A DNA stretch of 64,000 nucleotides from Anas platyrhynchos. Lineage: Eukaryota; Chordata; Aves; Anseriformes; Anatidae. Location of the stretch: positions 22,292,001 through 22,356,000 of the forward strand of contig NC_092593.1 in assembly GCF_047663525.1 (NCBI RefSeq), read 5' to 3'. The notes under the pieces were generated by a model. The model was not told where the DNA came from and did no database searches. It saw only the letters and a program-made list of their open reading frames with translations. Below, piece after piece: positions 60,401 through 64,000 of this stretch (position 1 is its first letter; each line of letters starts with the position of its first letter). A program made the position numbers and the translations under genes.

Positions 60401-62509
60401 AGGTTGGGGGCCAGACAGTGCCTTTTAGAGAGCTTCTAATATAAATTAGGTGTCTTAGGTAATGGGTGGTTTTCAGGCAGGATTGATCTTTCTGTGGTCC
60501 AGTGAAAGTAGGTGTGTTTGGTGAGATGTCACAAAAGCGAGCTTCCTGGCACCTATACTAATGGGCTGGTTACCCCTTTTGGAGTAGGACTTGAAAAATA
60601 TAACACAGGAATCCCCCCTCCCCCTTCCTAACTTTTTCATTTTCTTGATGTAATGGGCAAAGGTCTATATATCCTTTACTCCTTTGGTATTTCAGTCCTT
60701 GTATTTGCAGTATCACTCAGTGAATCTTAAGCCACTCATCCTTTTAGTCACTTACAGCTCCCTAAACTTGCATGAACTTAAAGATGAAGCTGTTGTGAGT
60801 AGACTAGGTTACTTACTATTTTTATCAATGTACAGCCTTTAAAGAAAAGCGTATCAAGTATACCATCACCACCACAACCAAATGATTTCTCTTCCCCATT
60901 AAGTCCTCCTTGGAAACTTTGATTGCACAGAGAACTAGGAAGAACTGTAGAGATGTTAAACCCTAAGTTCCCCTGCCTCAAAAATAAGAGCAAACATAAA
61001 TTTCTATAGACTTCAAAACGCGTCTGTATTTTCTTCTTTATGAAGCAGAAATTCTCTCGGCTTTGTGCAAAGAGTGGTATGATCAAAAGCACAAACTGAG
61101 CACATGAGAGCAAGAAGCTCTAATGCAGAACCTAACCATGGACCTCAGGTAAAGAGGGTATATACAAAATAAACCTTCCCTTTGTTCACTGACATGATGT
61201 AGTTAAAACTTTTCTGAAAAGTTTCCATGGATTTAAGAAGAAGTGAAAGCACAAATGCACAGTTGGTATTGCAGGCTCATAAACCCAGCCAATGAAAAAA
61301 AAAAATCCCTAAGTCTTTAAATATGCAGGGATATGTTGTAAACATTTCAGTATTTCACTATTTCCCACATACCCACTCATCATTTGAGCACTGGTAAATA
61401 TTGATTTAAAAAAAAATATTTAGATAATCAGGATACGTAAATTTATTCTGATTTTCACCCAGAACAGCTCCCTTGGTCCCAGTTTAACTAATCAGGATGG
61501 CCAGCATTTACAATATAAATATCCTTAATTCGCCAAAATTACTGCAAAGACAGAAAATGGAGACACTCCACCACGGCAAAGAAGGATCACAGAAATATCG
61601 GTGACTTTCTGCTGTGTGCCACTTACAGAGAATTTGTGGCACCTGTGTATAACTCAACGTGTAAGAGATGAGAAGTGCTAGAAATGTAATGTCGGGCAGA
61701 AGTTGCCTGAATGATCAGTTCTGCACTTATTATTCTTTTTGTGCTGATTAACAGAAGTCATGACAGAAGGGTGACGGGATCCCTGGGATTTCTCCCTGCA
61801 TGCAGAATAGCACCAAGTATTTGAAAGGCAGCTAACACACGTGAACAAATACTGGTGGCAGAACACACGAGAGAGGGAAGCAAAGGGTTTTGGCAACGGA
61901 GATCTACTATCAGAGTCATCTACTTAAAGGAGAAACACTGAAATCATGACAACACGTTTTCTCTTATTCCTTGTTCTATAGTGCTAATACAGCAGTTTGA
62001 GATGCCCAGCCCTCCTACACATGCCTCTGAAGGACATCTCCTGCAGACCTTCCCAGCACACAAGCTCCCTGTACAGAAATGACCCTTCAAGGGTTTGACA
62101 GCTCTCCATGTACGGGTGGGGGAGGGAGGGAAAAAAGTGACCTTTAAAGAACAGACCTCTCCACTGCCAGGGACAATTTTTATGAAATGGAGTATTAATT
62201 ATTTGGTGCTCTTCCTAAGTGCAAGTTCCCTGATAACTGTCCTGCACTCACTTTGGTTTTATTGATTTTTAATTCCTGTTAGCCTCTCTTCATTAGCAGG
62301 GTGAGGAGCAGCGGCTGTCCTGTGCCACCACGCAAACCCACCTCCACCAGCCCAACGGCAGCAGGCAGCACAGCCCCAAGCACGGTGTGCCCAGGGGTTT
62401 TGCTGCCTCTCCTGCCCCTCTGCCCTGCCAGAGGCACTTGGTGCCACGGCCGGGTGACCGACCATCAGCTCGCCTGCAAGCGCTGCGTAAATCCCATTCC
62501 TAATCCACA

Positions 62510-62660
62510 TCGCTTTTGGTAAGAACAAAAGCTGTGTGCAAATGAATATTTCCATCTTATTTCAAATTCTAGGTTTCAACTGCAATATTAATGCTATTTT
62601 ACAGTGTAATTTACTTGTAATAATATGTCATTATTGCCATTTTACAGTTTTCTCTTAAAG
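62510..62660. promoter_or_regulatory. Candidate regulatory element with SOX- and POU-like words
   Basis: AACAAAAG (62524-62531) is followed 5 bp later by TGCAAATGAATATT (62537 on), a SOX-POU-like pairing. The sequence then becomes strongly AT-rich (attaatgc, gtaatttacttgtaataa). This abrupt change next to a GC-rich block is typical of many vertebrate noncoding elements, but this is pattern resemblance only. Confidence 0.25.
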
Positions 62661-63242
62661 TAGTAAAGAAAATGTTTTAAAAGGCACAAATAGCTGCAGC
62701 ACAAATCTCCATTCAGCCTAAGAATCTGTGCTCTCCCGTCAGAATGGCACATAATTGAAAACAATGACATCCCCAATGCGCTAAACACTCCAGTCATTAC
62801 TGCATTTTTATTTTGGAATAAAAGAGCACACTCACAGCTTTTTTCCCCTAAATAGTAAATATAAATTAAACATTTCTCTTCTGTTCCCAGAATGGCATCT
62901 GCCAGAGCTGACCTCGAGCACTTCCTGCATCCCAAGCCAGCAGGCTGCTGAGGCAGGAACCTCCGCGGGAAGCTCAGACAGCCCGCCTGAAACACCACAT
63001 GAAAAGGTAGGAGAAGAGTCCTCACCTGGGAATGAGCTCCTGAGCACCGGGACCAGGGGCAGGGATGGCAGGAACTGCAGAAAACTCAGGCAAGCCATCA
63101 AAAGCCAGGCTGCGGGTGAAGGGATGGAGACATCACAAGGAAGAAGGTATCGTTGACACGAGGACAGAACTGGACACGAGGTTGCTGTCAGGAAGTAAAA
63201 CATCTTCATAGAAACTTTTCACCCTAATATGAAAAGTGAATA

Positions 63243-63299
63243 GGGATTAGATGGTCTTTAAAAATCCCTTCTAACCCACACCATTCTACAATTCTATGA
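63243..63299 (+). mobile_element. CR1 3'-end remnant
   Basis: attagatggtctttaaaaat followed by cccttctaaccca and octamers (accattctacaattctatga) matches the last 60 bp of CR1, plus orientation. Confidence 0.85.
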
Positions 63300-63404
63300 C
63301 AGAGAAAATTGCACATTGCGATGTTAGGGCACATTCAAGACACTAAGCTGATGCCAGCCAGCCGGCACACCTCCACCAAGGGCAAATCGTACCTGACCAA
63401 CCCC

Positions 63405-63562
63405 ATGTGGATGCCCCATCCCCGGCAGTGTTCAAGGTTAGGTTGGATGGGGCCCCGGGCAACCTGATTTAGTGGGTGGCATCCCTGCCCAGGGTCAGGG
63501 AGGTGAAACTAAATGATCTGTAAGGTCCTTTCCAGCCCAAGCCGTTCTATTATTCTATGATT
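63405..63562 (+). mobile_element. CR1 LINE 3' fragment
   Basis: gtgttcaaggttaggttgga through gtaaggtcctttccagccca and terminal octamers (gttctattattctatga) is a CR1 3' end in plus orientation, about 160 bp, only 105 bp after the previous remnant. Confidence 0.92.
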
Positions 63563-64000
63563 CAAAGTTTATTTTCAATGACTCTTCATCCTTGCTTACT
63601 AAAGGGTGTACTTGTCGGCATCACTGGAATATTGCAACCATCCAGTTTATCAGCGTGGAGCCTAGAGTCAGTGGATGCAAACAGTCTGTACAGGAAACTC
63701 CTAAAACTTTACACATTTGTGTGGGGGAAAAAAAAAGTAAAAAAGAAAGAAAGAGAGGCTCACAGGGTGTGGTGGGGCTGTGCACATGTCTGGAAGCGCC
63801 AGCAGCAGGACCAAGCCACAGCCGCTCACCAGCCTGGGGAACTGTCCAGCTTCCCCGGCCATGCTGCGGTTTGGGCACATTTCTCATCTAAACTGCTCTG
63901 TAATTTAAACACTTCACAGCAGCTTGTGAAGAAAGATGGCCTAAACTGCCAGATCCTTGCATTTCTGAAAGCCGTCCCCACCACATCAAATCTCTGGCCG
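63563..64000. other. Window end, no feature recognised
   Basis: Unique-looking sequence with an A-rich tract near 63727-63755 and no supportable gene. Confidence 0.6.

Larger units (their letters stand above)
51141..63242. other. Gene-free upstream region, second part
   Basis: No coding gene recognised. Homopolymers occur at 54223 (T24), 56554 (T33) and 57403 (T25). GC content is raised at about 55400-56470 and 62290-62500, without a defined gene. AT-rich stretches with homeodomain-, POU- and SOX-like words at 56012-56112 and 62510-62660 are candidate regulatory elements. Open frames up to 160 residues look random. Confidence 0.6.

Noticed and set aside
35021..64000. OLA1 or another neighbour's exons
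   Set aside because: No translated segment resembles OLA1's C-terminal region or any other known protein.
1..64000. tRNA, rRNA, CRISPR arrays or bacterial insertion sequences
   Set aside because: None seen; the window is vertebrate nuclear DNA.

Overview
This is vertebrate nuclear DNA, almost certainly from a bird. One multi-exon gene, the transcription factor SP3, runs along the minus strand from 34226 down to 396. The interspersed repeats are CR1 LINE fragments, whose octamer-type 3' ends are typical of avian genomes, plus one solo retroviral LTR of a type I associate with neoavian birds. There is no bacterial or plasmid content. The species cannot be fixed from the sequence alone.

SP3 (396-34226, minus strand). 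All seven coding exons could be placed with matching splice sites and phases: 34220-34226, 33742-33866, 33429-33539, 20991-22353, 9729-9921, 2709-2905 and 396-712. Together they make 2313 nt, or 770 residues plus a TAA stop, close to the 781 residues of human SP3. The protein has an N-terminal Sp box, a large glutamine- and serine/threonine-rich activation region in one 1363-nt exon, an inhibitory segment with an IKEE SUMO motif, a Buttonhead (CxCPxC) box and three C2H2 zinc fingers. The 3' UTR runs off the left edge. A CpG island (about 32.8-35.0 kb) covers the promoter and the first three coding exons. A 7-codon upstream ORF lies 96 nt before the start codon.

Introns. Introns 3, 4 and 5 are about 11.1, 11.1 and 6.8 kb; introns 1, 2 and 6 are 0.35, 0.2 and 2.0 kb. 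Intron 1 carries a (CCCT)n tract, which is GGGA-rich in the transcript. Old CR1 fragments lie in introns 6, 5 and 3.

Upstream of SP3 (35.0-64.0 kb). I find no protein-coding gene in this 29 kb. It holds CR1 fragments near 46.5, 50.1-51.1, 63.3 and 63.5 kb, a solo LTR with a perfect 5-bp target duplication at 49363-49948, several long homopolymers, and a few AT-rich stretches that could be conserved enhancers. In mammals the next gene on this side is OLA1; no part of it is recognisable here.

I did not find a previously undescribed system. The observations most worth following are features of SP3 that bear on isoform production: the upstream ORF, internal start codons, an exon carrying the Sp box that could be skipped in frame behind a weak acceptor, and a weak donor between zinc fingers 2 and 3. 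The young CR1 and the solo LTR upstream are the next most useful.
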